Assembly (NCBI RefSeq): GCF_004216715.1
Contig: NZ_SGXG01000001.1
Location: 1,736,001-1,800,000, forward strand
DNA length: 64,000 nt
Direction of reading: 5' to 3'
DNA from: Cecembia calidifontis
Lineage (GTDB): Bacteria > Bacteroidota > Bacteroidia > Cytophagales > Cyclobacteriaceae
Shown: piece by piece, positions 18,539-28,080 of the stretch
How the letters are laid out: each line of letters starts with the position of its first letter
How positions within the stretch are numbered: position 1 is the stretch's first letter
Notes under the pieces: model-generated
What the model saw: the letters and a program-made list of their open reading frames with translations, nothing else
Databases searched by the model: none
What the model was told of the DNA's origin: nothing
Position numbers and translations under genes: made by a program

Positions 18539-19447
18539 ATGAGTTATCTTTTTGAAAGTTTCAGTGGCTGGAAAGCCTATTGTGAAGAAAAGAAAATGAG
18601 TCTTTTTGACTCTGTGATAGAGTATGAGGTTGTACAAAAAGGAAATACGGAAGAGCGCATTTGGGATGGCCTTTTAAAGGCCTATACCGTCATGAAGGAG
18701 GCAGTGGAAACGGGCCTGACAGAAGAAATGAGTTCCCGCTCCGGCATGATCAACAATGGTGCTAAAAAAGTTTTCCATCATCCTGTTGCCGTTTTGTCTC
18801 CGGAGTTTCAAAAATTGATTTCCAGAGCATTGGCTGCCAAGGAAGTTAATTCCTGTATGGGGAGGGTAGTTGCAGCCCCTACCGCCGGCGCATCCGGTAT
18901 TCTTCCAGGCACCTTATATACACTGCAGGAAATTCATGGATTTCCAGACAGGAAAATTTTGGAAGGTCTATTGGTCGGTGCAGGAATTGCTTTGATCATA
19001 GAGGAAAAGGCCAGTTTGGCCGGTGCAGTAGGTGGCTGTCAGGCTGAAACAGGTTCTGCAGCCGCTATGGCGGCAGGAGCCATAGTCCATTGTTTGGGAG
19101 GAAGTGTAGACCAGATTTTCAATGCTGTTGCGATTACTATACAGTGTATGCTTGGATTGGTATGTGATCCTGTTGCAGGCCTGGTGGAAGTACCTTGTGT
19201 AGTAAGGAATGCCAGTGCAGCTGCTATTGCCAACAGTTCGGCACAGATTGCCCTTGCAAATGTAAGCGCAGTCATCCCTGTGGATGAATGTGTAGAAGCC
19301 ATGGGCGAAATTGGGGCCAGTATGGAGTCCAGGTACAAAGAAACAGCCATGGGAGGACTGGCTGCTACTTTGACAGGTCAGGAAATCTCAAAAAGGGTGC
19401 TCATACAGGATATTGAAATCCTTCCCGATGAAATTTTACCGGAGTAA
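18539..19447 (+). CDS. sdaAA: L-serine dehydratase, iron-sulfur-dependent, alpha subunit
   Basis: Enzyme subunit of 302 residues that deaminates L-serine to pyruvate with an oxygen-sensitive 4Fe-4S cluster. The cluster cysteines C167 (GGCQAETGSAAAMAAG), C209 and C220 (CDPVAGLVEVPC) are in place. Only the alpha domain is encoded; the beta domain that is fused in E. coli SdaA or encoded next door in Bacillus is absent here, so it must be elsewhere or dispensable. The 3' end overlaps the convergent membrane-protein gene by 12 bases. Confidence 0.88.
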   Translation: MSYLFESFSGWKAYCEEKKMSLFDSVIEYEVVQKGNTEERIWDGLLKAYTVMKEAVETGLTEEMSSRSGMINNGAKKVFHHPVAVLSPEFQKLISRALAAKEVNSCMGRVVAAPTAGASGILPGTLYTLQEIHGFPDRKILEGLLVGAGIALIIEEKASLAGAVGGCQAETGSAAAMAAGAIVHCLGGSVDQIFNAVAITIQCMLGLVCDPVAGLVEVPCVVRNASAAAIANSSAQIALANVSAVIPVDECVEAMGEIGASMESRYKETAMGGLAATLTGQEISKRVLIQDIEILPDEILPE

Positions 19448-19888
19448 GAATTCAAAAAATGGAATAGATAAAAACCAATGTATGGAAGCGCCCAGGATGG
19501 TAGACCAGATGAGGGCGCTTACCAACATATAAGTGAAAATCTTACGCTTAGCAACATTGAATGCCGTCAGGATAATAGTGCCTCCAATAGGTGTCAGTAA
19601 GAGGGGGGTGATGGATGCTATTCCAATGGGGCCAAATTTTTTCCAGGTTTTGACTATTGCTCTGCTTTTTTTGCTGAATCTTTTGGATGTCAACCTGAAA
19701 TTCCAATGGGATTTAAACCATTCCCCCAAAAATGTCACCAAAAGCACAGAGGTCATCATGCCCGAGACAGTGACTGCGATGATTTCAAGCAGGGAATAGT
19801 TTGCTGCCGCACCCAAAACAGGTCCCGCAATAAATTTAAATAGGCTGGCAAACCAAATCGCTAAGAATTTCAGGATATAGGGTATCAT
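19436..19888 (-). CDS. Small integral membrane protein (small multidrug-export/DedA-like)
   Basis: A 150-residue membrane protein with about four hydrophobic segments and a central loop containing KKFGPIGIASITPLLLTPIG, a pattern seen in the small multidrug-export and DedA/SNARE-associated families. The function of these families is poorly defined, and drug export should not be assumed. Its start overlaps the stop of the upstream antiporter gene by 4 bases, so they are co-transcribed. Its end overlaps convergent sdaAA by 12 bases. Confidence 0.65.
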   Translation of the reverse strand: MIPYILKFLAIWFASLFKFIAGPVLGAAANYSLLEIIAVTVSGMMTSVLLVTFLGEWFKSHWNFRLTSKRFSKKSRAIVKTWKKFGPIGIASITPLLLTPIGGTIILTAFNVAKRKIFTYMLVSALIWSTILGASIHWFLSIPFFEFLLR

Positions 19889-20811
19889 AAAATACTGTAG
19901 AGATAAGCGCCATAAATAGCCAAAAGGAAGAAACCTTCCATTCTTGAAATTCTAAGTCTTGTTCTCAGAATAGGGTATAGCACCAAGGTCAAGCCGAGCA
20001 TCCATAAAAAGTCCTGTCCTAAAAAAGCATCTGACACAGGTATTGGTTTAATAATTGATGTAATTCCTATGATAGCCAGGATATTCATGATGTTGCTTCC
20101 GAGAATATTGCCGATCGCGATGTCAGTTTCTTTCTTAATTCCCGCTATTATGGAGGTGACCAATTCCGGTAAGCTAGTGCCTATGGCTATTATTGTGACT
20201 CCGATTACCCTTTCACTTACTCCGAAAACTTTTGATATCTTGACTGCATTATCCACCAAAAGGTCAGATCCATAATAAAGACCAAACACGCCAATTACTA
20301 ATAATAATAGGGACTTCCATAAGGGGGAATCCTTTTGGTCTTCACCATTTTCAGAAATTTCTTCATCTACTTTGCCCAGTTTTCTAAAAAAATACCAATT
20401 GAAAGCGATTAGCAGAATAAATAAGCATATTCCTTCTATTCTGGAGATCAAGCCATTCAGTGATAAGACATAAAATAAAATGGCACTGAGCAGTGTCGCC
20501 AGGTAATCCAGTTTGAGCAATGACCGGATGATATGAATGGGATATATAAGTGCGGAAATTCCCAACACCAAGGAAATATTGGAGATATTGGAACCGATAA
20601 CATTACCCATGGCAATGTCACTGTTGCCCTTAAGTGCTGCATTGACGCTTACCAATAACTCTGGGGCCGAGGTTCCGAAGGCTACCACCGTAAGTCCTAT
20701 AAGTCCGGCACTGATACCAAATTTGCTGGCAAGTGCAGAAGCGCCGTCTACCAAATATTTACCTCCAGCAAGAAGGATGGCCAGGCCGACCAACAACATC
20801 ACATAAACCAT
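19885..20811 (-). CDS. Calcium/sodium antiporter (CaCA family)
   Basis: Inner-membrane cation exchanger of 308 residues with about ten membrane helices. The two inverted alpha-repeats that form the ion pathway are plain: GTSAPELLVSVNAALKG with GNVIGSNISNISLV in the first half, and GTSLPELVTSIIAGIKK with GNILGSNIMNILAI in the second. It resembles YrbG and archaeal NCX-type antiporters. It lies 6 bases after upp and overlaps the next gene by 4 bases, so upp, antiporter and small membrane protein are one transcript. Confidence 0.92.
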   Translation of the reverse strand: MVYVMLLVGLAILLAGGKYLVDGASALASKFGISAGLIGLTVVAFGTSAPELLVSVNAALKGNSDIAMGNVIGSNISNISLVLGISALIYPIHIIRSLLKLDYLATLLSAILFYVLSLNGLISRIEGICLFILLIAFNWYFFRKLGKVDEEISENGEDQKDSPLWKSLLLLVIGVFGLYYGSDLLVDNAVKISKVFGVSERVIGVTIIAIGTSLPELVTSIIAGIKKETDIAIGNILGSNIMNILAIIGITSIIKPIPVSDAFLGQDFLWMLGLTLVLYPILRTRLRISRMEGFFLLAIYGAYLYSIL

Positions 20812-20817
20812 ATCCGA

Positions 20818-21474
20818 TTAAATTTTATCTCCAAAACAAAGATCTCCGGCATCACCTAATCCGGGCACGATATAAAACTTATCGTTCAATTTTTCATCCA
20901 GGGCCCCCAACCAAAGCTTGTAAGGGACATTGATGTTGTTTTGGAGGTATGCAACCCCTTCCGGTGCAGCAATCAAACAGGCAATATGGATGATTTTTGG
21001 GGTTCCGTTATGAAGTAGGTTTTGAATTGTTTTCACGAAGGATTTTCCCGTTGCCAGCATGGGGTCCACCAAGATTACCTCCCTTCCTTCCAGGTTGGGA
21101 GCTGCTTGGTAAAGAAACTCAATTTCAACTTCTTTATCTCCCTCTTTTTCAGGTTTGCGGTATGCTCCCACAAAACCACTGTCGGCCTGGTCAAAATAGT
21201 TTAGGAATCCCTGATAAAAGGGGATGGCGGCACGGAGAACACTGATGAGGACAGGTTTCTCTTTCAGTTTTTTGACCTGGGTCTCCGCCAGAGGGGTTTT
21301 GATGTGGATTTCCTCATAATCCAGGTCCTTGGAGATTTCATAAGCCATGATTTCGCCTAAGCGTTCAAGATTTTTTCTGAATCTCCACCGGTCATGCTGT
21401 AAATGCATGTCACGGACCTCCGACAGGAATTGAAGTGCGATACTGTTATCTTTTGATAAAACAAACATGGCCAA
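20818..21474 (-). CDS. upp: Uracil phosphoribosyltransferase
   Basis: Salvage enzyme of 218 residues that makes UMP from uracil and PRPP. The PRPP-binding loop VILVDPMLATGKSFVKTI and the uracil-binding C-terminus IVPGLGDAGDLCFG are characteristic. Length is normal. It is the first gene of a tight three-gene minus-strand group. Confidence 0.94.
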   Translation of the reverse strand: MAMFVLSKDNSIALQFLSEVRDMHLQHDRWRFRKNLERLGEIMAYEISKDLDYEEIHIKTPLAETQVKKLKEKPVLISVLRAAIPFYQGFLNYFDQADSGFVGAYRKPEKEGDKEVEIEFLYQAAPNLEGREVILVDPMLATGKSFVKTIQNLLHNGTPKIIHIACLIAAPEGVAYLQNNINVPYKLWLGALDEKLNDKFYIVPGLGDAGDLCFGDKI

Positions 21475-21777
21475 TTGCTTTTCTGTCCATTATTTCAAAT
21501 CCGGAATTTGAGGCAAATTCCATTTGAAACAGGACCTAAAGGTAGGAAATAAAATGCTTTTATAATGAGAATAATTTCGAAGGTTTTTTGTCATCCTGTA
21601 TTAGCCAGGCCAGAATTTCTCTTTTTTTATTTCAATTGACAATACTGAAATGGTCTTTTAACATCGATTGTTGATAGAAATTTAGCATCTGTTGATATTT
21701 TACTTTTGAGGCTTGACTAATCTCCGAAAGATTTACTAAATTCTCATCAAATTTTAATCCCGGACAAACCTATTGAC
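21475..21777. other. Intergenic region between upp and the dehydratase operon
   Basis: A 303-base AT-rich divergent spacer that must hold the promoters of both flanking operons. I see no gene, strong hairpin or operator-like palindrome in it. Confidence 0.4.
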
Positions 21778-23496
21778 ATGAAAAATAAAAAATTGAGAAG
21801 CCAGGAATGGTACGGCCGTAAAGGCAAAGATGGTTTTATTTATAGATCTTGGATGAAAAACCAGGGACTGCCCCATCATTTGTTTGAAGGTAAAAAACCC
21901 GTAATAGGCATCTGCAACACCTATTCAGAACTTACTCCCTGCAACGCGCATTTCAGAGAATTGGCAGATGCAGTCAAAAGGGGTGTCTGGGAGGCTGGTG
22001 GTTTTCCATTAGAGTTTCCCGTGATGTCATTGGGAGAGTGTTCCATCAAGCCAACAGCCATGTTATTTAGAAATCTCGCCAGTATGGATGTGGAGGAAAG
22101 TATCCGTGCCAATCCAATGGACGGGGTGATTTTGCTTTGTGGCTGCGATAAAACAACCCCTTCCCTGGTCATGGGGGCGGCAAGTGTTAACCTGCCTACT
22201 TTGGTGGTTTCCGGAGGCCCTATGCTGGCAGGTTGGTTCAAAGGCAAGAAAATCGGCACCTCAGATGTTTGGAGGTTTGCCGAGCAATATAAAAAAGGGG
22301 AACTATCTGAAGAAGAATTTGTCGCTGCTGAGGCCGCCATGTCCCGCTCGAGAGGACACTGTGCACCCATGGGCACAGCCTCTTCTATGGCAGCTATGGT
22401 AGAGGCTTTGGGCCTTGCTTTGCCTGACAATGCAACCATACCTGCCGCTGATTCCAGGAGAAAAGTCCTTGCCCATATGGCAGGGATGAGGATAGTGGAA
22501 ATGGTAAAGGAAGACCTCAAAATGACTGACATTCTTACCAGAAAGGCCTTTGAAAATGCCATCATGGTCAATGCAGCTATTGGGGGATCGACTAACTTTA
22601 TTCTCCATCTCCTGGCAATAGCAGGTAGGATAGGAGTAGAATTGGATATTGAGGATTTTGATAAATTCTCTGCCAATATTCCTTTGATTGCCAACATACA
22701 ACCTTCCGGGGAGCATTTTGTGGAGGACCTTTTCTACGCCGGGGGTATGCCTGCGGTCATGAAGGAAATTCAGAGCATTTTGCATACCGATTTGATAACT
22801 GTCAATGGTAAGACTATAGGTGAAAATATAGCCAATGCGGAATGCTATAACCGTGACCTTATTGGGACCATGGAGAAGCCTTTTAAACCTGAATCCGGCA
22901 TTGCAGTACTTAAGGGGAATCTTTGTCCCCATGGGGCTGTGTTGAAGCCTTCTGCAGCTACTCCGTCCTTGTTGCAGCACAGGGGCAAGGCAGTGGTTTT
23001 TGAAGATATCGACGATTACAAGAAAAGGGTAGATGACCCGGATCTTGATGTGACCCCGGACTCTGTTTTGGTCCTTAAAAATGTTGGACCAAAAGGCTAT
23101 CCGGGTATGCCAGAGGTAGGAAATATGGCCCTGCCTGCTAAAATCCTGGCCCAGGGTGTTTCCGATATGGTAAGGATTTCAGATGGCAGGATGAGTGGTA
23201 CGGGCTTTGGTACCGTTGTACTCCATGTCTCTCCTGAATCTGCGGTGGGTGGCAATCTGGCACTTGTCAAAGACGGAGATTGGATTACCTTGGATGTGCC
23301 CAACAGGACTTTGACACTTGAAGTTTCCTATGAAGAATTGGAAAAGAGAAGGGCTTCTTTCAAACCCTTGGACTTAGGGTATGATAGAGGTTATGTGAAT
23401 TTGTTTATCCAAAATGTGACACAGGCCCATGAAGGAGTTGATTTTGATTTTCTCAAAGGGTCCTCTGGTCCAGAAGTGAAAAGAGATTCTCACTGA
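21778..23496 (+). CDS. IlvD/Edd-family sugar-acid dehydratase
   Basis: Fe-S dehydratase of 572 residues. Family motifs include GICNTYSELTPCNAHFRELA, LLCGCDKTTPSLVMGA (cluster Cys), SRSRGHCAPMGTASSMA and RISDGRMSGTGFGTV. The GHCAPMGTAS version is typical of L-arabinonate/xylonate-type dehydratases rather than of dihydroxyacid dehydratase of branched amino acid synthesis. With the SDR dehydrogenases downstream this points to oxidative, non-phosphorylated catabolism of a sugar acid; the exact sugar is not readable. First gene of a five-gene operon. Confidence 0.85.
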   Translation: MKNKKLRSQEWYGRKGKDGFIYRSWMKNQGLPHHLFEGKKPVIGICNTYSELTPCNAHFRELADAVKRGVWEAGGFPLEFPVMSLGECSIKPTAMLFRNLASMDVEESIRANPMDGVILLCGCDKTTPSLVMGAASVNLPTLVVSGGPMLAGWFKGKKIGTSDVWRFAEQYKKGELSEEEFVAAEAAMSRSRGHCAPMGTASSMAAMVEALGLALPDNATIPAADSRRKVLAHMAGMRIVEMVKEDLKMTDILTRKAFENAIMVNAAIGGSTNFILHLLAIAGRIGVELDIEDFDKFSANIPLIANIQPSGEHFVEDLFYAGGMPAVMKEIQSILHTDLITVNGKTIGENIANAECYNRDLIGTMEKPFKPESGIAVLKGNLCPHGAVLKPSAATPSLLQHRGKAVVFEDIDDYKKRVDDPDLDVTPDSVLVLKNVGPKGYPGMPEVGNMALPAKILAQGVSDMVRISDGRMSGTGFGTVVLHVSPESAVGGNLALVKDGDWITLDVPNRTLTLEVSYEELEKRRASFKPLDLGYDRGYVNLFIQNVTQAHEGVDFDFLKGSSGPEVKRDSH

Positions 23497-23501
23497 TCAA
23501 T

Positions 23502-24263
23502 ATGAAAAATCATCGGAAAGTTGCATTGATTACCGGAGCCGGACAGGGGATCGGCCTGGAAATAGCCAGACAGCTCTCTTCAAATTCCCATCATGTCATA
23601 ATCAATGATATTGAAAAAAGCCTGACAGATGAAGCTGTGGCGGATTTGTTGAAAACTGCTCAAGGAAAAGTTATTGGGGTATCCGGCGATTCAGGAAACC
23701 CGGATACCATTTTTGAAATGACTGGAGTGGCGGCCAGTGAATTTGGCAATTTGGACATAGCTATTGCCAATGCCGGAGTTACGCTATACGGAGATTTTCT
23801 GGAATATTCTTTTGAGGATTTTATGGAAGTCATGCGGGTCAATATGGCCGGGACTTTCTTCCTTGCCCAAGCTGCCGCCCAGATGATGAAAAAGCAGAAA
23901 GAAGGCGGTTCTCTGCTTTTTACTTCTTCGGTGACCGCCCATCAAGCACATAAAAACCTGGCAGCCTATGCCATGAGCAAGGCAGGGATTGAAATGTTGG
24001 CCAAAAATCTTGTCATTGAACTTTCGGAGTACGGCATCAATGTAAATTCAATTGCGCCAGGGGCCACACTGACCAACCGCACAGCCATGGATAAAGATTA
24101 TGAAAAAACATGGTCCAGAATTACGCCTATGGGTAGACCTGCTTCAGTAAAGGATGTAGCCCATGCAGCCATATTTCTTGTTTCGGATGAAGCAAGACAT
24201 ATTACAGGTCAAAACCTGATCATTGACGGGGGCTGGACCAGTATAAGTCCATCACCCTATTGA
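23502..24263 (+). CDS. SDR-family NAD(P)-dependent oxidoreductase
   Basis: Classical short-chain dehydrogenase of 253 residues with the Rossmann motif TGAGQGIG, the NAG motif, catalytic Ser in FTSSVTA, YAMSK (Tyr and Lys) and the C-terminal GQNLIIDGGWTS. It lies 5 bases after the dehydratase gene and probably oxidises a sugar or sugar-derived intermediate of the same pathway. That role comes from gene order. Confidence 0.88.
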   Translation: MKNHRKVALITGAGQGIGLEIARQLSSNSHHVIINDIEKSLTDEAVADLLKTAQGKVIGVSGDSGNPDTIFEMTGVAASEFGNLDIAIANAGVTLYGDFLEYSFEDFMEVMRVNMAGTFFLAQAAAQMMKKQKEGGSLLFTSSVTAHQAHKNLAAYAMSKAGIEMLAKNLVIELSEYGINVNSIAPGATLTNRTAMDKDYEKTWSRITPMGRPASVKDVAHAAIFLVSDEARHITGQNLIIDGGWTSISPSPY

Positions 24264-24315
24264 GGTTTTGGGAAATGTATCATTCAATCAACAGTCAACC
24301 CAATTTAAAACCACT

Positions 24316-24762
24316 ATGAAGGCTTTTTTTGAAGATATTTTGGAATATACCTACAGAAGTAACCATACCATGATTCTTCTGCTGGAAAAAAACGAAAAGA
24401 AAGTTTCTACAAAAGCTTTGAATACAGCAAGCCATATCTTGATTGCCCAGCAATTGTGGAACCGAAGATTGGAGGGTAAATCCAATAATTTAGGACTTTG
24501 GGATCTTTTGCAGGTAGAGAATATGGGTGAGATGAACAAAGAGTTGTATCAACAGACTTTGGTGCTGCTCCAAAAAATCCCTCTTTCACAGGTCATCAGC
24601 TATCACGATACCAAAGGGAATCCCTATACCAATACTTTCCAGGAGATCCTTTTTCATATGGTCAATCACAGTACTTACCATAGAGGACAAGTGATCGCTC
24701 AAATGAAAGAGGATGGCATAGAGGTCGAGTCCACAGATTATATTTATTGGAAAAGGAAATAA
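24316..24762 (+). CDS. DinB-family protein
   Basis: A 148-residue four-helix protein of the DinB/YfiT-like superfamily, which often binds a metal through three histidines. Candidate ligands are His in ASHILIAQQLW, in LFHMVNHSTYHRGQV and nearby. I start it at the ATG at 24316 (MKAFFEDILEYTYRSN); a TTG at 24268 would add a non-conserved leader. It sits inside the sugar-acid operon, but its function there is unknown. Confidence 0.8.
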   Translation: MKAFFEDILEYTYRSNHTMILLLEKNEKKVSTKALNTASHILIAQQLWNRRLEGKSNNLGLWDLLQVENMGEMNKELYQQTLVLLQKIPLSQVISYHDTKGNPYTNTFQEILFHMVNHSTYHRGQVIAQMKEDGIEVESTDYIYWKRK

Positions 24763-24768
24763 TTTTTA

Positions 24769-25428
24769 ATGCAGGTAGAAAAGCCGGACATACATTACCC
24801 TGCTCCCTGGAACCTAAAGGGGGAGGGTATCATCATGGTCTTCAATTTTAAAAAGAATTGGGTTTTGAACAGTGCTTTTTTGAGCGAGGAGCAAAAAAGT
24901 AACTTTATGGGAGGGCTTGGATATGTCATGCTGGTCAATTACCATGATTCACCGGTAGGCCCATACAAAGAACTTTTGATTATTCCCGGGAAATTCAGGC
25001 CCCATAAGCGCCAATCTATTGCCAGAATTTTTGTGGATTCTGAATTAAGTACAGAAAATGGAAGATACAACTGGGGTATTCCCAAGGAAACTACACCTAT
25101 GATCTGGCTGTCAGAAAATGGTGTAGATACCATAGGAATAGGAAAAGAGGATGACCCTATCCTTTTTTGCAGGCTAAAATCTTATGGATTACCATTTCCA
25201 GCCACCACCAAATTGGTCCCCATCAAACTATTTCAGGAATTGGGAGGCAAAATTTTTCTGACCAATCCCCAAGGTTCGGGCTGGGGCAAATTGGCAAAAA
25301 TTGAAACCTTAAAAGTGGATGGTGCATGGTTTCCGGACTTCAGTGGGCAGAAACCCCTCTTGTGTTTCAAAGTCAATTCTTTCCGCATGCATTTCCCTGA
25401 GTCTGTCATAAAGGATGTTGACAGGTAA
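24769..25428 (+). CDS. Acetoacetate decarboxylase-like protein
   Basis: A 219-residue protein resembling the acetoacetate decarboxylase (ADC) superfamily: GPYKELLIIPGKF, YNWGIPKET with a candidate Schiff-base lysine, and a hydrophobic barrel core. Members act as decarboxylases, aldolase-dehydratases or of unknown function. It lies 6 bases after dinB and overlaps the following SDR gene by 14 bases, so it belongs to the same operon. Confidence 0.7.
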   Translation: MQVEKPDIHYPAPWNLKGEGIIMVFNFKKNWVLNSAFLSEEQKSNFMGGLGYVMLVNYHDSPVGPYKELLIIPGKFRPHKRQSIARIFVDSELSTENGRYNWGIPKETTPMIWLSENGVDTIGIGKEDDPILFCRLKSYGLPFPATTKLVPIKLFQELGGKIFLTNPQGSGWGKLAKIETLKVDGAWFPDFSGQKPLLCFKVNSFRMHFPESVIKDVDR

Positions 25429-26185
25429 AAAAATCGTCATTACAGGTGCAGCCTCCGGTATTGGCAGAGAACTGGTTCGCTTGCTTTATGGTAAAAACAA
25501 TGTTCTTGCTGTGGATATTGACGAATCTGGATTAAAAGCACTCAAAGATGAATTGCCCGGAATCGAAGTTTTTCAGGTGGATTTGCTTACCAACGGAGCT
25601 GTCCAACAGGTTTTTGACCATGTTTATACAGTTTGGGAAGGCATTGATTATTATTTTGCCAATGCAGGATTTGCAAAATACGGGAGCTGGAAAGACCAAG
25701 ATCAAAATACGGTTGAATCCATTTTTCGGATCAATACATGGATACCCTTGGAGACCGCCCAAATCTTAAAAAAATCCCAGAGAAAACCATTTAGGCTGGT
25801 GGTCACTGCTTCAGCAGTGGCTTATTGGGCTATTCCTGGTTACAGTGCCTACTCTGCCAGCAAAGCCGCCATGCATCAATTGGCGGAGGCCATAAGGGCA
25901 GAAGAAAAAGCCGATTGGCTGACTCTGGTTTATCCTGCTTCAACAGATACCGCCTTTTTCTCAAAAGCCGGCAAAAACATTCCGAAGGCAATTCCTGTTC
26001 AGAAAGCTGAAAGCGTGGCAATAGCTATGATCAGAGGTGCTCAAAAAGGGAAAAGGAGAATTTATCCTTCTTTTATTTTTCGGACGGTTCTTTTGGTCAA
26101 TAGGATTTTCCCTTTTATCAGACCCATATATCAGTTTTTGGAAAGCAGGAAATTCCAAAAATGGATGGGTTCTCCCAACAAATAA
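25415..26185 (+). CDS. SDR-family oxidoreductase (second in operon)
   Basis: Short-chain dehydrogenase of 256 residues with VITGAASGIGREL (cofactor loop), FANAGFAKYG, the catalytic Ser in VTASAVAYW, and YSASKAAMHQL (Tyr and Lys). It differs from the first SDR in having a longer hydrophobic C-terminus (RTVLLVNRIFPFI), seen in membrane-associated, lipid- or steroid-type SDRs. Its start overlaps the ADC-like gene by 14 bases. Last gene of the operon. Confidence 0.87.
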   Translation: MLTGKKIVITGAASGIGRELVRLLYGKNNVLAVDIDESGLKALKDELPGIEVFQVDLLTNGAVQQVFDHVYTVWEGIDYYFANAGFAKYGSWKDQDQNTVESIFRINTWIPLETAQILKKSQRKPFRLVVTASAVAYWAIPGYSAYSASKAAMHQLAEAIRAEEKADWLTLVYPASTDTAFFSKAGKNIPKAIPVQKAESVAIAMIRGAQKGKRRIYPSFIFRTVLLVNRIFPFIRPIYQFLESRKFQKWMGSPNK

Positions 26186-26244
26186 ATGTTATTTGGTAGA
26201 TTTGAAATTGAGAATGCATCAAACCCACTAAACCCCAATCCAAG

Positions 26245-26892
26245 ATGAAAATATCATTTGTAGTATTATTCCTTACTTTAGTTCTATTAGCGGCCTGTAG
26301 CAGCAAGACAGAGGAAGCAACGCTCCCAATGAAAGTGGCAAAAGCCTACGGCTTTGATAATTTTTCAAAGCTCCATACCATTGCCTATACTTGGAATGTT
26401 CAGGTAGATTCCGTTAGGATTGTTACCAGGGATTGGAAATGGAATATCAGAGAAAGGACAGTATATTATGCAGATGCAGATACCAGCTACACCTACAGCC
26501 TTGATCTTCCCCAAGACCAAAAGCCTCAGGCTGACAAGGGATTTATCAATGATAAATATTGGCTCATGTATCCCTTCCAATTGGTATGGGATTCAGGGTA
26601 TACCTACGAAGTGGAAGAAAATATTCCTGCACCCATTTCAGGGAATCCAAGTACCAAAATGGTTGTGGTGTATAACAATGAAGACGGTTATACCCCAGGA
26701 GATGCCTATGATTTATACTTGGATGATCAGTTTTTTATCAAAGAATGGGTGTTTAGAAGAGGTAACGGTCCTGAGGGCAGGGCATTTACATGGGAAAATG
26801 AAAAAGAATTCAAGGGAGTGAAATTTGCAACTGAGCATAAAAATGCAGAGGGAAAACGCTTTATCTGGTTTACAGATATTCAGGTAGATTGA
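26245..26892 (+). CDS. Lipoprotein of unknown function
   Basis: A 215-residue lipoprotein with lipobox LLAACS (Cys19). The mature part is rich in aromatic residues and beta strands, with segments such as WKWNIRERTVYYADADTSYT and FRRGNGPEGRAFTWENEKEF. It resembles a Bacteroidetes outer-membrane-lipoprotein-sorting (LolA/LolB-like) fold in style, but I cannot name the family with certainty. It starts 59 bases after the SDR gene and ends at a strong bidirectional terminator. Confidence 0.65.
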   Translation: MKISFVVLFLTLVLLAACSSKTEEATLPMKVAKAYGFDNFSKLHTIAYTWNVQVDSVRIVTRDWKWNIRERTVYYADADTSYTYSLDLPQDQKPQADKGFINDKYWLMYPFQLVWDSGYTYEVEENIPAPISGNPSTKMVVVYNNEDGYTPGDAYDLYLDDQFFIKEWVFRRGNGPEGRAFTWENEKEFKGVKFATEHKNAEGKRFIWFTDIQVD

Positions 26893-26898
26893 GGTTAA

Positions 26899-26940
26899 AA
26901 AAAGCCCTTGCAATACTTGAACTGCAAGGGCTTTTTAGTG
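26899..26940. terminator. Bidirectional terminator
   Basis: A perfect 14-base stem (AAAAAGCCCTTGCA / TGCAAGGGCTTTTT) with a 10-base loop lies between two convergent genes. Confidence 0.88.
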
Positions 26941-26952
26941 CTTTTTAGCCTT

Positions 26953-28080
26953 TTAGAAGGTTACAAAGCTGATACCTACATTAAAGTAAGCCGCATTACC
27001 AAGACTATTGATCATCCCAAAGTCTTGTGTTCCAAAGAAGCCACGGAAAAATTCCCTGCTTCCGGATAATTCATCGGCATTGAATGTCCAATCTATTCTA
27101 TAGCCCGCCTGGAAGTGGGCCCAAAAAGGTCCTGGGATTTGCTTCTGAAACTCTAATCTTGGGCGTAGTTCCCCTCTCCTGATTTCAAAACTGTTGTTTC
27201 CAAAAGAAAACTCATCAATCCTATAGCTTTGTCCTTCCAGTTCATAGCCAAATAACAGAAGTGAGTTTTTGTTGAAGTTGTAACGCCCATGAGCTCTAGC
27301 GGGGAAGAGGATTTCAGTCCCCCATTTTCTATCAGCACTGGTTACGTCATACATGACTACAGGGACATAATTCAGGTTTCCCACACGATAGGTCCTGGCC
27401 AGACCTAAGCCCCATCTTTTTCTTTCGTTGACCCGCTTTCCATACACAGCTGCCAAACTCCATCGAATGGTATTGAAAGGCTGTAAAGAAAAACCATAAT
27501 TACCACTCATATCCAGTAAACCCTGGAAAATAAAGAAATTTTCCTCGGTCATCGGAACATAGAAAGTATTGGTCCAATTGAGGTTATTCAGGCCAGTCTC
27601 GTTAAGAATACTTGCCAAACCGGAAGCATTGCCATCAGCCTGGATATCACTGATGTTATATCCTACCCTCATGTAATTCAGTCCACTTTGCCAGACAATA
27701 TTACTTTTTGAAATAATCGGGATACTGGAATTGAAACGGAAGCCACCTGTAAAATTTACCGTGCCTGTTTCGCTTATAGGGGCGGATTCATCCACACCCC
27801 AGCCTGTCCCCTGACTTGCAGGAAACCTGGCTGCAGAAAGGCTCATATCATAAGGCATTTGCATGTCCCAAGAGACACTCAGAAAACGGGTTGGGCTTAA
27901 TCCCACAATAGTGGGTTTTGCATACCGTTTTACATTGCTGTCATCCACGAGTTCAAGCTCTTCATACATACTCCAATCCTCCTCATCATCCTCATCCTGG
28001 GCAATGGCCCATTGTGGAGATGCCAAAACAGCTAGGAACAGTAACCAATAAATATGCTTCATCTTTTTATCGAGAACCAT
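26953..28080 (-). CDS. Outer-membrane beta-barrel protein (DUF6268-like)
   Basis: A 375-residue exported protein. A signal peptide (about MKHIYWLLFLAVLASPQWAI, cleaved after AQ) is followed by an acidic stretch (DEDDEEDW) and a region of alternating hydrophobic strands ending in AAYFNVGISFVTF, as expected for a barrel. It matches my recollection of Bacteroidetes 'DUF6268 family outer membrane beta-barrel' proteins. The ATG at 28080 overlaps the upstream stop as TAATG, suggesting coupling; the Met at 28062 is an alternative start. Confidence 0.75.
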   Translation of the reverse strand: MVLDKKMKHIYWLLFLAVLASPQWAIAQDEDDEEDWSMYEELELVDDSNVKRYAKPTIVGLSPTRFLSVSWDMQMPYDMSLSAARFPASQGTGWGVDESAPISETGTVNFTGGFRFNSSIPIISKSNIVWQSGLNYMRVGYNISDIQADGNASGLASILNETGLNNLNWTNTFYVPMTEENFFIFQGLLDMSGNYGFSLQPFNTIRWSLAAVYGKRVNERKRWGLGLARTYRVGNLNYVPVVMYDVTSADRKWGTEILFPARAHGRYNFNKNSLLLFGYELEGQSYRIDEFSFGNNSFEIRRGELRPRLEFQKQIPGPFWAHFQAGYRIDWTFNADELSGSREFFRGFFGTQDFGMINSLGNAAYFNVGISFVTF

